The notes beneath the pieces were generated by a model. That model worked only from the letters and a program-made list of their open reading frames with translations, searched no databases and was not told the origin of the DNA. Shown here piece after piece: positions 11,312 to 21,850 of a stretch of DNA of 64,000 bases. This DNA is from Folioceros fuciformis. Lineage: Eukaryota > Anthocerotophyta > Anthocerotopsida > Anthocerotales. Where the stretch lies: assembly GCA_049999805.1 (NCBI GenBank), contig JBNGIO010006231.1, positions 198,451 to 262,450 on the forward strand. The letters are read 5' to 3'. A program made the position numbers and the translations under genes. Each line of letters starts with the position of its first letter. Position 1 is the first letter of the stretch.

Positions 11312-14300
11312 ATGGACTCAGTTTTTATGAGCAGTAACAGGTGTCTGTTTCCTTCATCCGAGAAGCACCTTGGAAGAATTGGTGTACTTCCAGGTGAAAC
11401 AGGGGTCGGCTCATGGCTCCACGGACGAAAAGGTCGTAGGAATCGGTTTCCCCGGGTGGTTGTCAGCAGGAAAGGTCAGAAAGTGGGCGATCTGTTAAAA
11501 GACGGTGGGACAAGACAGCGCGCCAGGAAGCAGGAGCTGCGGCGGCAAGCTCTTGCCTCGTACCGTGCCAGATTCTTCAAAGCTCTGCAAGATGAGTTGG
11601 TGGGAACTCTTAGGGGAGGGGTGTATTTTGTACGCTGCCGCAGATCCTTGACCGCCTTTGAGAATTGATTGTGTCATAGTGCTTTTTCAGTCTGAAGAAA
11701 TGCTAGCTGTGAAGGAGCGGTTGCAGACTTGGTCCAAGCAACGGCTGCAGGACGAGGGCTTGGCACTTTTCGATTTGTCAGTGTCCTCGGACGGAAATTT
11801 GTATCGGTGAGTAAAATTGTTCTCTCTGCCGTGTCGGATGCTTTTGCCAAAGATGTGTGGTCTGATGGAGCACACCTGTGTGGCGCTCTTGTTCTGAGTG
11901 GCAATTGGGATGACTTTTGATAGAGGTGCTGAGCGGGCGAAGGATGTCTTGATGTAGGGATAAGTGCTTAGCCAGCTATCCCTGGTGTTCTTCAGTGTCT
12001 GAAGCTTCCTGCCATGTATAGTGCGTTCATGGTCTTACAGGGAGCGTGTCCTGCGATTTTTCTCAACACGTGGCGATGGCGTCTTGTGCCCACATCATCA
12101 ATTCTCACAAGTGAGTGTGTCAACCGTGTTGTGAATCCACTTGCTTGCATGGTAGTCAAGGAAGAGCAGAATTCAAAGCTTGTGGCTTCATGTCTTCATC
12201 TTCCAGGGTGATGTGGTCGCAATTAGTCAGTATTCTCCGGTTGAAGAGGATGTGATAGAGGGAGTGGTTATGGAAAGGGCACGAAGGTAAGCATCTACCT
12301 GCAAGACAAGCTTTGGTCAAAGTGACTGGCCCGTTAATTGTGGAGCTCATTTCCCTCGTTTGCTTTTGCGTATTAAAGGTTGTCATTTACGACGCAGGTT
12401 TTTGCGAGTGACAGTCACTGTAGACCAAGCCAAGTTGCTGAAAGCCCATCCTAGATGGCGTTTAGATCTCTCTGCCAACCGTGTGTCGTTTGAGAGATGC
12501 GTATCAGCTGTTGACTTAATTTCTTCACCTTCAATACGGCAGGTGTCCTTGGAATCTACCCGTGTGCAGATTCCAGAACCTTCACCTGGCATTACTGTAG
12601 GATTGACATCGGTAGACACTATCATACTTGGCGAGGGACTGCTGGCAATCCGGAATCTTATTTTAGGTCATGAGGGAAGCATGCTGAATATGGACCCCGA
12701 GACTGTAGGCCGAGCGGGTCAGGAGAATGGGCTTTACCAAGCTCAAAGAGATGCAGTAAGCTTGGAAGCCCTAGCTGCCGCTACCAGTCCTGCTACAACC
12801 ATAGGCGGCAAGAACCTTGGCAGTTTTAAATATTCTTTAAAGTCAACATTACACAGCATGCAGACAGACCTCAACGCCAGTCAAGAGGGGGCCTTGATTG
12901 CTGGGATGACCCAGAGGGTAACTCTTTGGCAAGGTCCACCAGGAACAGGCAAGACCAAGACACTCGTGCAATTTATCCGTGCATTTTGCCGGAGCGGTCA
13001 AGGGAAAGTATTGGCATGCGCGGACAGGTGCATTTCTGTGTTCCTTACCAGTTGGTCTGATTTCAGCCCTGGTTTTCGAGTCGTCCAGGTTATTCTGGAT
13101 AGAGATTTGAAGTCCTTTTTCTTTTTCTTTCCGGAATTCAGCAATGTTGCAGTGGACAATCTTTTGGAAGGACTTTTGCAGCAAGGGCTCAAAGTTGTTC
13201 GTGTTGGCCAACCTGTGAAGGTGCGAAACACTTTGATGTGATCTTGGAAGCTTGTTGAATTGACATATTACCAGAATTGAACTTTTTGATGCATGCCTGA
13301 AATTAGTAGGTGAAACAAGAGCTAAGAGAAGCAACCATCGATGCCCAGGTGGAGAGACATCCATTGATGGGAAGGGCTCGTGAGCTTAAACAGGTGGCCA
13401 TCCTACAGAGGCAGACGGCAAGGCAGATCAACAATGGCCACAAAAGAATGACCAGTGCCAAAGAGGCCACTTCAACTTGGGAAGCTGCTGCCGCTCTGGA
13501 AACCCAGGCCACGAGGGACATTCTTGATAGGTTTGTCCGAACCTATTGTCTTTCTCCAGAGTTGAACTGGTTGGGTGGAGAATTGGTGTGGAGTGTGTGA
13601 GGTCACTTGTTAGATTCTCTTCGCTGGTGCTGCCTGGTCATTGCTGTGCTGCTTATGTACAGGGCTGAAGTTGTTGTGTCGACCTGTGTGGGTGCTGGTG
13701 ATACGGTTTTGGATGGCCTGAAATTCCAGGTCTGCGTCATAGATGAGGCAACACAGGTATACCCAGTAGTGCAACTGTAAGAGCCGTCAGGGTTTCCCCT
13801 TGCCCATTGCAGTTCGCAGTTTGAGTGATATCCTACTTGTTCTGGTCCATCTTTCAGGCAACAGAGCCTGTTACCTTGATCCCCCTCTTGAAGAGTGGAT
13901 CAGACCGTGTTGTTCTAGTAGGAGATCCTGCTCAGCTTCCTCCTACTGTGGTGTCACAAGATGCTGTGGAGGTTGGTAGCTGCCCCTTCAAGGTGCCTGA
14001 CAGTTGCTGGGTATCACTTTGGGGCTGACGTTTCTGGTGAATCAGGCAGGATTGAGTATTAGCCTCTTCGAGCGTTTGCAATTATGTGGACTCAAACCAT
14101 CCCTGCTTAACACCCAGTACAGGTACCGCCCTTGTTTGAGATGAACACGTTGAGCAAAGAAGCGTGACAGTTCGTTCTGCAGGATCTATCCATTGATGTG
14201 AGGTAGCAAGCTAACAGCTGGGGGTTTGAACCAGAATGCATCCTGCAATAGCAAGACTTCCATCTGTAATGTTCTATGGTGGCCAGCTGCTGTCAAATCC

Positions 14301-15310
14301 AAAGCCTTCTGAAAGGCCCGCGCCCAAAGGGTTGGTTAAAAAGTTGCGAAGCGTTTGACTGTTTGTCTGTTCCACAACACAGGAAAGTAGAACACACAGC
14401 ACTTTCACATGATTTGTAACTACTGATGTCATCGTCCTTTTGATGGATGCATCAGGTTTGAATGGCCCAATCCAGAGCAGCCTCTTGTCTTTATAGATTG
14501 TCCAGATGGCAAAGAGGAAAGCACACCTCTTGGAAACTCTTGGTTCAACCGTTTTGAGGCATTGCAGGTAGACCACCTTTCGGGTTATTGAGGTTCCATA
14601 GATGTGGTTGCTACTTTGACACATAGATGTATCACCTAGGGTCTTGTATACAACGGCCCGCCCTGTTACAGATTGACATTGGAGTCGTAATGTTGTGCAT
14701 CTCAGGTTGTGAAAGCTGTCGAGCTTGTACTATGCGGGGGTGACATTGATGGTGCACAGTTGGAGGTGGGCGTGATCGCTCCATATAGTGCTCAGGTGAT
14801 TTGACTCTGTCAGTTTGATGTGTCTGTGTGTGACAGTCACGGCTCTGTACTGAGTACAATGCCCTGTAATTGTTTTTAGGTCAGACTATTGCAAGATCTC
14901 TTCCTTTCAGCTGAAGGTGAGGAAAAGGGCAAATACTCAGGACTGGAAGTGAAGACTGTTGATGGTTTTCAAGGACGAGAGAAGGAGGTACAGATCTATA
15001 TCCAGCAATACGTTTCTCGACTTCTCGGTGAAAGGTGTCTTGAGAGCAATCTCGTTGCTGGGGAAAAATCAGTGAGCAGGCATTGACTACTTGGCCCCTT
15101 TTGCAGGTGATCGTTTTGTGCACAGTGCGGTCTAATTTGGGAGGGAAGTTAGGCTTTGTTACGGATCCACGCAGAATGAACGTTGCGTTGACACGAGCCA
15201 AAAGAGGGGTGATTGTAATCGGCAACGCTCAAACCTTAGTGTCGAATCTGTTCTGGGCTTCATGGCTTAAGCAGCTGAAAAAGCAGAAACTCGTTGTGAC
15301 CAGTGGCTGA
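11312..15310 (+). CDS. SF1 helicase, SMUBP2/IGHMBP2-like (UPF1-like), 15 exons
   Basis: A superfamily 1 DNA/RNA helicase of the UPF1-like group. Exons: 11312-11599, 11691-11806, 12041-12110, 12207-12286, 12398-13027, 13142-13220, 13310-13530, 13663-13756, 13858-13971, 14046-14122, 14235-14330, 14456-14567, 14706-14795, 14880-14987, 15107-15310. All phases agree, giving 792 residues (811 from the ATG at 11255). Motifs in order: Walker A QGPPGTGKTKT, DSNVAVDNL (Ia), VCVIDEATQ (Walker B), LVGDPAQLPPTV (III), QYRMHPAIA (IV), VKTVDGFQGREKEV (V) and NVALTRAK (VI). The N-terminus is Ser/Arg-rich with few acidic residues, like an organelle transit peptide, which would fit the plastid-predicted plant members; targeting is inferred. 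The R3H and AN1 domains of animal IGHMBP2 are not seen. Exon 1's donor at 11599 is the least certain junction. Confidence 0.9.
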
Positions 15311-15957
15311 CATGAGAGGGTGATGATAGTGTGTACCATATTTAGGGTTTTGCATGATCACTGGCTTTGCTTTTTATCATCTACTTCCAGAAATGTTCTC
15401 CACTCGTGGCCCTCCGCAGGGATCGACAAAGGTCAAGTCTACAGAGAAAAGTGGTCCGAGTCAGAGAAGAAGAGACGAGTTGCAACATCTGTTTTCCTTG
15501 TTTCCAGGACGTTATGTTAGATGGTATCGGCCACACATTCAGCTTCATCCCACAGATGAGTATCCTACTTGTACGAGGAGGAAGCCAGGAGCGGAGGTGA
15601 GCACGGTGCAAACCATTCCTGGCAACAGCCAACTGCCGGAAACAGCCATCCTTGTGTCTCTGTGGCTCTCTAGCAGTTAGACCGTGAGGCTGCATTGGCT
15701 GCCAACCCGTGTCATCCCCTGGAAGACAAAGGGCTGACATGACTGCCCCGATTGGTTGTTGGCCCGCACAGTGCTATTCCTACCTCAAGCAGCGCGAAGT
15801 GTCTTCATTTGGTGCAGGCAGGCTGCAGCCTTGGCTGCCGCGTTCTCATGCTTCCCAAGAAGGCACTGTAGATCTCTCCACCCACTCTGGGGGCTTGTCA
15901 CTTATAGCTGCAACGAGCAAAGCAGGCGCGCACAAGAAAGCGGGTGCGTCTCCCGGG
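15311..15957. other. Intergenic, convergent 3' ends
   Basis: About 650 bases between the 3' ends of the helicase (+) and the O-fucosyltransferase-like gene (-). Only short frames without recognisable similarity are present. Confidence 0.5.
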
Positions 15958-18075
15958 TCACCCGTCCGTGGCGTTGGTGGGAGAGAAGGGACGAGAGCCA
16001 GGCTGGACGCACATGCACTCGGGACAGCGAGGGTACCGGTACACGCTGCGAGCCTTGGGCCGGACGTCCGTGCGTCTGGTCTGACGCACTGAGGTGCGGA
16101 CACGATCCCGGAACTCCTCCCATTCAATAGTAGCGCTATGCGAGAAGATGGCCGCCAGCCGCTTCTTGTTGGGCCGGATGGTAGGCTTCTTCCCTCCCCC
16201 ATGGTACAGCCGCTGCCCCGTCACCAGGGACGCCAGCTGACTCCCGGAATCGGACATGGCGAACACATCCGCAGCCACACAGGCTAGGAAATCCAGCGCC
16301 GCCAGCTGTGAGTTGTGGCTCTTGAAGGGCGACAGCTCGTCGGCCGTGAGCAGCTCCTCCTTGGTCACCACATTGGGGTACATGCTGGTGAGCGCAGCCA
16401 TCCTTGAAGTTCCCCCGTACATGCTGGCTCCTGCCAGAAATATGCGTGTCCTGCGCTTGAATCCAAGAGCCGCCAGCATCACCACCGTCTCCTCCGGACT
16501 CAGCGGGCACCAACCCAACTCCCTCCGCTTCGCCGCGGACAACCTCTTCTGGTTCTGCTCGAAATTCGGCGCCGCTGGAAAATGCAGCTCCCGGAAGGCC
16601 TCCAGCTCCTTCCTCTCGCTCTCCCCGCCCCCGAATTCACACCGGGAGTGCGCCACCATGTCAATCTCGAACCTGAGGTGCAGCCCCAAGTACTTCACTG
16701 GCCTGGTTTCCGAGTAGGAAGAATCCCCAACCACATCCCAGCTCTGGTTCCCCCACCGTGGATCCTGGTAGCTCCGAATCCTGCCGATCAAAAGCTCGGA
16801 CGTGGCCAGCAGCCGAGGCACAAACCTCAGGGCGTGAAAATTGCATCGGCACCGCAGCCTCTGAACCTCGAACGGGATGGGGTCGAAGGCAAGCCGGTTC
16901 CCAAAGCCCTGGAGATGCACAACCCGATTCTTGAGCAGGATGGGGAGGATGCGGTTCAGATAGAAGCTGGGCTTGGCCTCCTTCTCGATGTCGAGATCTG
17001 TCACCAGGCTCCCCATGGCAGCAAGGTCCAGCGATCGGAGCTCCACCGGAAGCTCCTTCACAATGTGCACATCCTCCTTGAGGTACTCCATGAAGTAGTC
17101 TTCCTCGTAGATGTCCCCGAACTGGCTGTCATCCATCCACACGCTGTTGAAGAGAAACACAGGAAGAACCAGGGTTGCGTTCAGCAACCGTGCCACAGCC
17201 ACGGAATTGCACACCGTCACACGCTGCTGGTTGAGCCCGCCATTAGCACTCACCATAATGTACCCACTGCTGCTTGAACGATCCACAGGTGGGGGATAGT
17301 CTGCACTCTTCTCGTCAGCACAGGGCTTCCACGCACCAGCCTCCACCGGCTCCTCCCACAGATCCTCCGCCTCCATCTCCGACTCTGCCTCCGCCAGCGC
17401 GTGGGCCGCCAGAGCTAGCACTCTCTCATACATAACCCCGGTATGTTCCTTCCCCTGCTCGACCCTGCTCCACTGTCCATCTAACCTGGTGGTGGAATAC
17501 ACAAAGCTCTCCCCCGCATCGTCCCCACCCTGCCGACGCAGATAGCCCAGAGCCAACCAGTCACACACGAAGAAGACGACGATGAACAGGGACACCAGCA
17601 CCATCACCTTCGCCGCCTTCCTGTGAAACGCCCGCCTCTTCCTAGGATTCACCCCCTCTGAGTCCAGCCCCCGCAGGCTGAAGCTGCTTTGCGTCCGAAG
17701 CAGTTTCTTCCTGGACGTCTGAGACACCATGGTCCCCGAGGATTCCGGCGAGGCCAGCATGACGACACTCCCAGATCCAGTCCCCGTGCTGGAAGGAGAC
17801 GTCAGGCTCGATACCCCGTCGTGGAATTTCCCCGTCCTGCTGCGCGCGATGGACGGGGATCGAACCAGCGTGCTGCTTCCTGGTGAAGGGGAGGAATTCA
17901 GCCTGGCCCAGGCCCCGGAGTCCAGGGACTGCGCGTGCTCCAAGGGCGGCCATCTCGGCTGCCGGCTAGGACTCGGGGTCAGGCTGCCCTGAAACGATGA
18001 CCCACTTCTCTGCCTGGTGAGGGAGGTCGGCGGAAACCGTGGTGGAGATCCCTGCCGATCGTCGCCTGTGGCCAT
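15958..18075 (-). CDS. O-fucosyltransferase-like protein (GT106), intronless
   Basis: A 705-residue type II membrane protein of the plant O-fucosyltransferase family, Golgi-located glycosyltransferases acting on cell-wall glycans or proteins; the substrate cannot be told. The cytosolic tail (about 1-155) is rich in Ser, Pro and Arg. One membrane anchor follows (about 160-178, VMVLVSLFIVVFFVCDWLAL). The luminal domain carries the family signatures SANGGLNQQR, VARLLNATLVLPVF, LHLRFEIDMVAHSRCEFGGG and LSPEETVVMLAALGF. The end is Arg-rich with a YPRCPECMC motif. No intron interrupts it, unlike the second family member at 29248-31684. It is head-to-head with RH5, 329 bases apart. Confidence 0.88.
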   Translation of the reverse strand: MATGDDRQGSPPRFPPTSLTRQRSGSSFQGSLTPSPSRQPRWPPLEHAQSLDSGAWARLNSSPSPGSSTLVRSPSIARSRTGKFHDGVSSLTSPSSTGTGSGSVVMLASPESSGTMVSQTSRKKLLRTQSSFSLRGLDSEGVNPRKRRAFHRKAAKVMVLVSLFIVVFFVCDWLALGYLRRQGGDDAGESFVYSTTRLDGQWSRVEQGKEHTGVMYERVLALAAHALAEAESEMEAEDLWEEPVEAGAWKPCADEKSADYPPPVDRSSSSGYIMVSANGGLNQQRVTVCNSVAVARLLNATLVLPVFLFNSVWMDDSQFGDIYEEDYFMEYLKEDVHIVKELPVELRSLDLAAMGSLVTDLDIEKEAKPSFYLNRILPILLKNRVVHLQGFGNRLAFDPIPFEVQRLRCRCNFHALRFVPRLLATSELLIGRIRSYQDPRWGNQSWDVVGDSSYSETRPVKYLGLHLRFEIDMVAHSRCEFGGGESERKELEAFRELHFPAAPNFEQNQKRLSAAKRRELGWCPLSPEETVVMLAALGFKRRTRIFLAGASMYGGTSRMAALTSMYPNVVTKEELLTADELSPFKSHNSQLAALDFLACVAADVFAMSDSGSQLASLVTGQRLYHGGGKKPTIRPNKKRLAAIFSHSATIEWEEFRDRVRTSVRQTRRTDVRPKARSVYRYPRCPECMCVQPGSRPFSPTNATDG

Positions 18076-18404
18076 TTCATCTCAGACCCGCCCGCAAACA
18101 TGACCTTCACCAGCTCTCACCTGGCTAATCGCCCCAGATTCACTGCACTGCGGCTCTTGCAGGTTTCCGATCTGAGGAGGAGACCACCCAATTCCGCGGC
18201 GTCATTGCATCGGATTTGCAACGATCCCGCCTTACATTCGCCTGGCCTCCACTGACAATACGTCCAGGATGACCTAATACCGAAATGGGGTGGATTCCTT
18301 ATTTAGTTTGTTTACCACCTACGGTATATATGTACTGTATGATGCCTGCAGATCAGTGATGAGTAGATAGCGGGTACGAGAGACTTGCTTTTCCTTTCCG
18401 CGCG
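18076..18404. promoter_or_regulatory. Bidirectional promoter region, OFUT-like / RH5
   Basis: 329 bases separate the two divergent start codons, so the promoters must overlap. A TATA-like tatatat lies at about 18326-18332, some 75 bases upstream of the RH5 ATG, a plausible core element for that gene. The OFUT-like side is GC-rich with no obvious TATA. Confidence 0.5.
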
Positions 18405-20105
18405 ATGGCCCGCACGGTGGCTGTCGTAGTGCAGGAGAGGGAGGGTGGTGAGGAGAAATTGCAGACGGTGAAGATGAAGAGAAAGGCTGAGCTCGAGCAG
18501 GGTTTGGCACACGTTGAGAATGGAGAAAGCAAGGAGATTCAGAACGGGAGCCATGTGCCGAAGCCTCGAAAGAAGCCGAGGAAGGGCAAGAAGCATGAAG
18601 CTGGCGAGGATCGGGCTGCGGAGGAGCCGAGGGTTGAGAATAAAACAGCTGACGTTGTGTCGGCTAGGGGAGACGACGAGAAAGTGGTAGAGAAGAAGAA
18701 GGAGAGGAGGAGGAGGAAGGAGAAACAGAATGGGGGTGGTGATGTGCAAGGCGCGGCGGCTAGGGCTTCGTGCACCCCGTCGGGTGGGAAGGGAAAGGAT
18801 GATGCTTTCGTGTCCGTGTCTGGATCTGGCAGTGAAGGCGTGAAGCCGTATGCTTCCTTTGATGAGGCTAAGGTGGCGAAAAACATCATGGACTGCTGCA
18901 AGGGGTTTGAGAAGCCGTCTCCTATACAGTCGTATGCTTGGCCATTTTTGCTGGCAGCGAGGGATTTTATTGGCATCGCTGCTACGGGGTCGGGAAAGAC
19001 TCTTGCTTTCGGGGTGCCTGCTATGGACCATGTGCTGAAGAAGGGCACCGGGTACGCGCAGAACAAGCCCCTTTGCCTTGTGCTTGCTCCGACTCGTGAG
19101 CTTTGCCAGCAGATTGCTGCGGTGCTGGATGCTGCGGGACGAGTTTGCCAGGTTAAGGTTGCCTGTGTTTATGGAGGGGCTTCGAAGGGATCGCAAATCA
19201 AGGCCTTGAGGGATGGTGCCACCGTGGTTGTGGCCACTCCTGGTCGGTTGCAGGATCTCGTGCAAGAGGGGCGTTGCTCCTTGGAGCAGGTTTCGTTTGT
19301 GGTGTTGGATGAGGCAGATCGTATGCTAGATCTGGGGTTCGAGCCTGCCATCCGTGCTATTGTTGGCATGACATCCAAGCTTCGGCAGACTGTCATGTTT
19401 AGTGCAACCTGGCCTCTGGTAGTGGATCAACTTGCCAGGGAATTCATGGAGGATCCAAGCCCCATCAAGGTGATGATCGGGTCCCAGGACCTGTCAGCGA
19501 ATCATGATGTCACCCAAATCGTGGAGGTCCTGGACTCAAATGCCAGAGATGCTCGCCTGGAGTCCATCTTGCACCGGTATCACAAGAGTCGCAAGAATCG
19601 CATCATCGTTTTCGTTCTCTACAAGAAGGAGGCAGCCCGGGTGGAGGCGTTCCTGCACAGGAAAAACTGGAAGGTGGCTGCTATCCACGGAGATAAGGAT
19701 CAACAGGGGAGGAATCGGGTTGTAGCATCCTTCAAGGACGGAACATGCCCACTGTTGATTGCCACTGATGTGGCTGCCAGAGGCCTTGACATCCCTGATG
19801 TGGAGTACGTCATCAACTACAGCTTCCCCCTTACCACAGAGGATTACGTCCACCGTATTGGCCGCACTGGCAGGGCTGGCAGGAAGGGGACTGCCCACAC
19901 TTTCTTCACCCATGCCGACAAGGGTCGTGCTGGAGAGCTCATGAACGTGCTGAGGGAGGCAGGACAAGCCATCCCTGAAGAGCTCCTCAAGTTTGGCACA
20001 CACGTGAAGAAGAAGGAATCCAAACTCTATGGCGCCCACTTCAAAGAGATCACCGCCGATGCCCCTAAGGCTTCCAGGATCACATTCGATTCTGATGATG
20101 AGTGA
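18405..20105 (+). CDS. RH5: DEAD-box RNA helicase 5 (Dbp3-like), intronless
   Basis: ATP-dependent RNA helicase of the plant RH5/yeast Dbp3 type, expected in the nucleolus in early pre-rRNA processing. 566 residues in one exon. The N-terminal 140 residues are highly charged with Lys-rich runs that look like nuclear/nucleolar signals. Then come the Q motif (SPIQSYAWPF), I (ATGSGKTLAF), Ia (PTRELCQQ), Ib (TPGRL), II (VLDEADRMLD), III (SATWP), IV (IIVFVLYK), V (TDVAARGLDIPDVEYVIN) and VI (HRIGRTGRAG). The NYSFPLTTEDYVHRIGRTGR stretch is typical of this subfamily. No intron is present, which suggests intron loss or retroposition if relatives are intron-containing. Confidence 0.92.
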   Translation: MARTVAVVVQEREGGEEKLQTVKMKRKAELEQGLAHVENGESKEIQNGSHVPKPRKKPRKGKKHEAGEDRAAEEPRVENKTADVVSARGDDEKVVEKKKERRRRKEKQNGGGDVQGAAARASCTPSGGKGKDDAFVSVSGSGSEGVKPYASFDEAKVAKNIMDCCKGFEKPSPIQSYAWPFLLAARDFIGIAATGSGKTLAFGVPAMDHVLKKGTGYAQNKPLCLVLAPTRELCQQIAAVLDAAGRVCQVKVACVYGGASKGSQIKALRDGATVVVATPGRLQDLVQEGRCSLEQVSFVVLDEADRMLDLGFEPAIRAIVGMTSKLRQTVMFSATWPLVVDQLAREFMEDPSPIKVMIGSQDLSANHDVTQIVEVLDSNARDARLESILHRYHKSRKNRIIVFVLYKKEAARVEAFLHRKNWKVAAIHGDKDQQGRNRVVASFKDGTCPLLIATDVAARGLDIPDVEYVINYSFPLTTEDYVHRIGRTGRAGRKGTAHTFFTHADKGRAGELMNVLREAGQAIPEELLKFGTHVKKKESKLYGAHFKEITADAPKASRITFDSDDE

Positions 20106-20653
20106 GCTCTGCTCCGAGTGTAGTTTCTACACGTGAACTCCGTTATGCTGTCGGTAGAGGAACTTCATAGCTTTCACTCTCGGAGCTCAGCTCTGCGTGT
20201 GTCAGCAAGAATTTTGGCGTGTTCCCGGATTGCGTCATTACTCCAAGAGGAATCTACAAGTCGAACCTCTCTAATTGGGACCAATTGGGAGTACCTTCGG
20301 TGGGGTCCCGTTTTACTTAGTAAACAGTAAAACCCTCATAGTAAATCCCATACTTCAGCTTCCTCTTCGACACTGCTCGTCGACAAGCCTTGTTTTAGAA
20401 TTCCACTGCACTGAAGTGCAATGGAAGGCCGACGGACCCTGAAATCCATTTGTCTCCGGTGTCAGGCCGCGCTAGGCAGACCCGAGACATCGGAGGCCAA
20501 CCAAATGAGGTGTCACCGATCACATTCGATGTCTCGCAGAAATCTAACACTCGCACAAACCAATGTGATGGCATCAGCAGAAACACTGCTCGAAAAATTA
20601 TCTACAGTGCATTGAAATGGACGTTTATCCTCCAGCCTCCTGCAGAGAATGCC
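20106..20653. other. Intergenic, convergent 3' ends
   Basis: About 550 bases between RH5 (+) and sulfite oxidase (-). It is presumably 3' UTRs. Nothing else is recognisable. Confidence 0.5.
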
Positions 20654-21850
20654 TCACAGAAGAGAGGTGGAGGTTCGAGGAATGACACCTACGCGGATGC
20701 GATGCCAGGAATTGTTGAGCACGCCTCTCAAATTCCAAATGCTCCCAACGTCGCTGGGCTGGACATTGGCCGCGCTATCCACTGCCTTGGCAACAATCTC
20801 AGTGGGAGCGTTGATGGGTACAAAAATCTCCCACAGAACCCAAGCCCACTTATCCTGATCCGGATCATCCACGACGTACGGGTGAGGCCTGTCCTGCGGC
20901 AATCGGGTGGCCTCCAGCCAATTGCTGCCCCCGTCTACAGAGACATCGACGCGCTCAATCCCTCGCCCGCCTCCAGACACCGCGTAGCCAGCGATCCTCA
21001 TGGAGCTACCCTGCTCTATCGCGGTGCCATCTGGAGGGACGCAGATTGCACACTGCACAGGAAAATCCATGATGGGTCGCCGGGTGGTCCAGTCCACGTT
21101 CCCCCAATCCACCGAGGGAGGGAACATCTTGTAATCCCGCTGCATGAAGAATCCTTGGCACTCCCGCTCCGTCACCTCCACACTCTTGAGCCACTTCACA
21201 GACCGAGCCCCGATCACGCCCGGCACCACCACCCGCAGTGGGAATCCGTGGTCTCTGCTCAGCACCGCCCCGTTCATCTCGTATGCCAGCAGCACGTCCG
21301 CGTCGGGGGAGGTGGCCTGCAGAAGCGGGATGGATGAACGGTACGCCCCGCCATCCTCCTCCTTGCACGCGTCCACGCTCACAAACTCCACATGCCGCCC
21401 GCCCTGCCTGGTGGTCTGAGAACTTGGCGCAATCCCCGTCATGGCCAAAACGTCCGACAGCCTGGCCCCGCCCCACTCCGCGGTCCCCAGCGCTGCCATC
21501 CCCCACCCAACACCCTTCACTTTGCGCACTTCGCTCATCTCCGTGCGCCGGTTGCCCGCGCACTGCAGAGTCACCACCACCGTGTGCTTGGGGAGCTCCG
21601 CCAGGTCCTGCAGCGAGAGCCGCAGCTCCCGGGGCAGGAGCCCTCGCACCTGGAGCTCCCAGGACTGCGGGTCGTCGAGAACGGGGATCGGTCCATGGTT
21701 GCGCTTGTAGAAGAAATGCTCTGGTGTGATATACTTGTCCACCAGGGACGGCGGGCGGGGCTCCGCATTGAAAGGCTGCGCCGAGTTGATCTGCAGATCA
21801 GGGTGTCGCTCCGGCTCTGCCTCATACGTCTTGGGCCCGACTAGCGACAT
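20654..21850 (-). CDS. SOX: Sulfite oxidase (plant heme-free type), intronless
   Basis: Molybdenum-cofactor enzyme that oxidises sulfite to sulfate, in plants a peroxisomal detoxification step. 398 residues from the ATG at 21850, matching the plant length. It aligns from the start (SLVGPKTYEAEPERHP), while an upstream in-frame ATG at 21925 would add 25 unconserved residues. Signatures: YKRNHGPIPVLDD; TLQCAGNRR, containing the cysteine that ligates molybdenum; YEMNGAVLSRDHGFPLRVV; VIGARSVKWL; and GYAVSGGGRGIERVDVS in the C-terminal dimerisation domain. There is no cytochrome b5 domain, as in other plant enzymes. It ends in Ser-Leu-Leu, a weak-looking peroxisome signal (Arabidopsis ends SNL). 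One uninterrupted exon is unexpected for this family. It is head-to-head with CSA. Confidence 0.93.
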   Translation of the reverse strand: MSLVGPKTYEAEPERHPDLQINSAQPFNAEPRPPSLVDKYITPEHFFYKRNHGPIPVLDDPQSWELQVRGLLPRELRLSLQDLAELPKHTVVVTLQCAGNRRTEMSEVRKVKGVGWGMAALGTAEWGGARLSDVLAMTGIAPSSQTTRQGGRHVEFVSVDACKEEDGGAYRSSIPLLQATSPDADVLLAYEMNGAVLSRDHGFPLRVVVPGVIGARSVKWLKSVEVTERECQGFFMQRDYKMFPPSVDWGNVDWTTRRPIMDFPVQCAICVPPDGTAIEQGSSMRIAGYAVSGGGRGIERVDVSVDGGSNWLEATRLPQDRPHPYVVDDPDQDKWAWVLWEIFVPINAPTEIVAKAVDSAANVQPSDVGSIWNLRGVLNNSWHRIRVGVIPRTSTSLL

